DNA of 7,712 nt from Microbacteriaceae bacterium (GTDB lineage: Bacteria; Actinomycetota; Actinomycetes; Actinomycetales; Microbacteriaceae): positions 1-7,712 of the forward strand of contig JAUZFY010000188.1 of NCBI GenBank assembly GCA_030840185.1, in the 5' to 3' direction. Shown here one piece after another: positions 6,318 through 7,712 of this stretch. Position 1 is the first letter of the stretch; each line of letters begins with the position of its first letter. Made by a program: the position numbers and the translations under genes. The notes beneath the pieces are model-generated. The model was not told the origin of the DNA and made no database searches. It saw only the letters and a program-made list of their open reading frames with translations.

Positions 6318-6387
6318 CCAGTTCGGGGAGCGTCCGGTGCCATCCTGTTCCTGTCAACGGCTGGTTCGTTCCGAACTGGCGCACCGG
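6318..6387. repeat. Two interleaved inverted repeats (pseudoknot-like order)
   Basis: CCAGTTCGG (6318-6326) is exactly complementary to CCGAACTGG (6371-6379), and CCGGTGC (6334-6340) to GCACCGG (6381-6387). The order is A-B-A'-B', with one base between A' and B', which as RNA would give an H-type pseudoknot with stacked 9- and 7-bp stems. No promoter is established that would transcribe it. A 9-bp match somewhere in a 330-bp G+C-rich region is not very unlikely by chance. Confidence 0.25.
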
Positions 6388-6404
6388 TCGAAACGTGCCA
6401 TAAT
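6376..6404 (+). promoter_or_regulatory. Candidate acnA promoter
   Basis: CATAAT (6399-6404) matches five of six -10 positions and begins the only AT-rich island upstream of acnA. CTGGCG (6376-6381), 17 bp upstream, is a poor -35, so an activator or an alternative sigma factor would probably be needed. A start near 6411 would lie inside the following palindrome and give a leader of about 136 bases. Confidence 0.35.
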
Positions 6405-6422
6405 TATCTCGATGTCAAGATA
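6405..6422. promoter_or_regulatory. 18-bp near-palindromic candidate operator upstream of acnA
   Basis: TATCTCGATGTCAAGATA: the left half TATCTCGAT and the reverse complement of the right half, TATCTTGAC, agree at seven of nine positions with no spacer. It lies directly after the -10-like CATAAT, where a dimeric repressor would block transcription initiation. I do not recognise the regulator. It does not match the CAGNAC...GTACTG pattern of the corynebacterial aconitase repressor AcnR. Confidence 0.45.
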
Positions 6423-6455
6423 GTTTTCCGGATTTCACGCGCCGTCCGCCACCGT

Positions 6456-6474
6456 GAGGCTTAGGCTTGCCTTG
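6456..6474. promoter_or_regulatory. Partial DtxR/IdeR-like iron box upstream of acnA
   Basis: GAGGCTTAGGCTTGCCTTG agrees with the 19-bp consensus TTAGGTTAGGCTAACCTAA at 11 positions, mostly in the core AGGCT..CCT. An alternative register beginning at TTAGGCTTGCCT (6461) matches one half well (10 of 12) and the other half poorly. AGGCTT is repeated in tandem (6457-6468). Iron control of an Fe-S aconitase is plausible, but the match is only partial. Confidence 0.25.
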
Positions 6475-6498
6475 CTGGCAGGCTCAGCCCTCGAGGGC
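6465..6498 (+). promoter_or_regulatory. Short hairpin and 12-bp palindrome in the acnA leader
   Basis: GCTTGCC (6465-6471) can pair with GGCAGGC (6477-6483) around a five-base loop, with one G-U pair. Three bases later comes the perfect palindrome GCCCTCGAGGGC (6487-6498). They lie 49-82 bases before the acnA start, between the iron-box-like element and the ribosome binding site. Function is unknown; both are small enough to be chance. Confidence 0.25.
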
Positions 6499-6532
6499 GA
6501 GGATTGGCAGCGGAAGCACGCACAGATCAGCA

Positions 6533-6539
6533 AAGGGAG
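6533..6539 (+). promoter_or_regulatory. acnA ribosome binding site
   Basis: AAGGGAG ends seven bases before the ATG at 6547, a good Shine-Dalgarno match and spacing. It fixes the acnA start, which also agrees with the usual N-terminus of actinobacterial AcnA. Confidence 0.8.
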
Positions 6540-6546
6540 TCGCGCA

Positions 6547-7712
6547 ATGTCGCAGGTCAACAGCTTCGGTTCGAGGGACACCCTGACGGTAGGATCGGCG
6601 GACTACGAGGTCTTCCGGGTCGACAAGGTCCCCGGCCACGAGAAGCTTCCCTTCAGCCTCAAGGTGCTGCTGGAAAACCTCCTCCGTACCGAAGACGGTG
6701 CGAACGTCACGAGGTCTCAGATCGAGGCGCTCGGCTCTTGGGTCCCCACGGCCGAGCCGGACACCGAGATCCAATTCACACCCGCTCGCGTCATCATGCA
6801 GGACTTCACCGGCGTGCCATGCATCGTCGACCTCGCCACGATGCGTGAGGCCGTCGCCGCGCTCGGCGGCGACCCGAAGAAGATCAACCCGCTTGCCCCC
6901 GCCGAAATGGTGATCGACCACTCTGTGATCGCCGACCTGTTCGGCTCGGAGAACGCGTTCGAGCGCAACGTGGAGATCGAATACGAGCGCAACGGTGAGC
7001 GCTACCAGTTCCTGCGCTGGGGTCAGACCGCGTTTGACGACTTCAAGGTCGTGCCGCCGGGAACCGGAATCGTGCACCAGGTCAACATCGAGTACCTGGC
7101 ACGGGTCACCATGACCCGAACCGTGAATGGTGTGCTCCAGGCGTACCCCGACACGTGCGTCGGCACCGATTCCCACACCACCATGGTCAACGGCCTCGGC
7201 GTTCTCGGCTGGGGAGTCGGCGGCATCGAAGCGGAAGCGGCAATGCTCGGCCAGCCGGTGTCGATGCTCATCCCGAAGGTCGTCGGATTCAAACTCACGG
7301 GCGAGATCCCCACGGGCGTCACCGCGACGGACGTCGTGCTCACCATCACCCAGATGTTGCGCAAGCACGGAGTGGTGGGCAAGTTCGTGGAGTTCTACGG
7401 CGCCGGTGTCGCCGCGGTTCCGCTCGCCAATCGCGCGACAATCGGCAACATGAGCCCGGAGTTCGGGTCGACGGCCGCAATGTTCCCTATCGACGATGTG
7501 ACGCTTGACTACTTGCGGCTCACCGGTCGCTCCGAGGAGCAGGTCGCCCTCGTCGAGGCCTACGCGAAGCTGCAGACCCTGTGGCACGACGCGAGCGTCG
7601 AGCCGGTCTTCAGCGAATACCTCGAGCTCGATCTCGGCACCGTCGTTCCCTCGATCGCCGGCCCGAAGCGCCCGCAGGACCGCGTCATCCTCAGCTCCGC
7701 GAAGGCGCAGTT
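6547..7712 (+). CDS. acnA: Aconitate hydratase (aconitase A), 3' end cut off by the window
   Basis: Interconverts citrate and isocitrate via cis-aconitate in the TCA cycle; a cytoplasmic enzyme carrying a [4Fe-4S] cluster. The frame is open from the ATG to the window end, giving 388 residues. AcnA proteins are near 900 or more, so this is the N-terminal 40 percent or so. Recognisable AcnA/IRP-type segments are [15 protein letters not shown] (33-47), MQDFTGVP (84-91), VIDHS (122-126, with the conserved Asp-His pair), [18 protein letters not shown] (206-223), [16 protein letters not shown] (225-240), [17 protein letters not shown] (269-285) and [16 protein letters not shown] (301-316). The cluster-binding cysteines (CTSC region and later CxxC) lie beyond the window, so their integrity cannot be checked. 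It has its own upstream region and a good ribosome binding site, so it is probably transcribed separately from the transporter block. Long frames on the opposite strand (6484-7587) are shadows. Confidence 0.97.
   Translation, partial: MSQVNSFGSRDTLTVGSADYEVFRVDKVPGHEKLPFSLKVLLENLLRTEDGANVTRSQIEALGSWVPTAEPDTEIQFTPARVIMQDFTGVPCIVDLATMREAVAALGGDPKKINPLAPAEMVIDHSVIADLFGSENAFERNVEIEYERNGERYQFLRWGQTAFDDFKVVPPGTGIVHQVNIEYLARVTMTRTVNGVLQAYPDTCVGTDSHTTMVNGLGVLGWGVGGIEAEAAMLGQPVSMLIPKVVGFKLTGEIPTGVTATDVVLTITQMLRKHGVVGKFVEFYGAGVAAVPLANRATIGNMSPEFGSTAAMFPIDDVTLDYLRLTGRSEEQVALVEAYAKLQTLWHDASVEPVFSEYLELDLGTVVPSIAGPKRPQDRVILSSAKAQ

Larger units (their letters stand above)
6220..6546. other. 327-bp divergent intergenic region between nhaA-dsbA and acnA
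   Basis: No convincing gene is present apart from the tiny ORF near 6220-6236. From left to right it holds the direct repeat at the fusion-gene start, a -10-like GATAAT on the minus strand, two interleaved inverted repeats (6318-6387), an AT-rich island with a near-palindrome (6399-6430), an iron-box-like element (6456-6474), a short hairpin and a 12-bp palindrome (6465-6498), and the acnA ribosome binding site. Frames through it on the plus strand (for example 6147-6464) lack a family signature. Confidence 0.6.

Noticed and set aside
6413..6418. TTGACA on the minus strand as the -35 of nhaA-dsbA
   Set aside because: It lies inside the 18-bp palindrome, and no -10-like hexamer occurs 16-19 bp downstream.
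6484..7587. 367-residue minus-strand open frame opposite acnA
   Set aside because: His/Asp/Arg-rich shadow with no family signature, lying opposite an unmistakable aconitase frame.

Overview
The window looks like chromosomal DNA from a high-GC Gram-positive bacterium (Actinobacteria), most plausibly Microbacteriaceae or a relative. This rests on the strong G/C bias at third codon positions, the actinobacterial run dut / DUF3710 / DUF3159, and an actinobacterial-type AcnA aconitase. The family-level placement is an inference from gene order, not a phylogenetic result.

Layout. Positions 1-1759 hold a tightly packed plus-strand operon: the 3' part of dut (dUTPase), a DUF3710 protein and a DUF3159 membrane protein, joined by ATGA and TGATG overlaps. 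A hairpin in the 57-bp convergent gap (1760-1816) may end transcription from both sides. Positions 1817-6219 hold an ion-transport block of three membrane proteins. These are a minus-strand NhaA Na+/H+ antiporter, a plus-strand TehA/SLAC1-type (TDT family) anion channel or transporter diverging from it, and a minus-strand second NhaA fused to a C-terminal DsbA-like thioredoxin domain. Positions 6220-6546 are a 327-bp divergent regulatory region. Positions 6547-7712 are the first 388 codons of acnA (aconitase), which runs off the window.

How the genes may work together. The two ends are housekeeping: dUTP hydrolysis and the TCA cycle. The middle block combines two electrogenic Na+/H+ antiporters of different architecture with an anion-permeable channel, which would suit sodium, pH or volume homeostasis; this is an inference from family membership. 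In Mycobacterium tuberculosis the same dut / DUF3710 / DUF3159 neighbourhood adjoins the potassium-uptake genes ceoC/ceoB, so a cation-transport block next to DUF3159 has precedent, although the transporter type differs.

Most worth a second look: the start region of the NhaA-DsbA fusion, where a perfect 12-bp direct repeat creates a six-codon upstream ORF that ends on the main start codon; the predicted cytoplasmic placement of the DsbA-like domain; and the acnA upstream region, with a near-perfect 18-bp palindrome in an AT-rich island and a partial DtxR/IdeR-like iron box. I saw no RNA genes, CRISPR array, insertion sequence or prophage, and no clear evidence of a wholly undescribed system.
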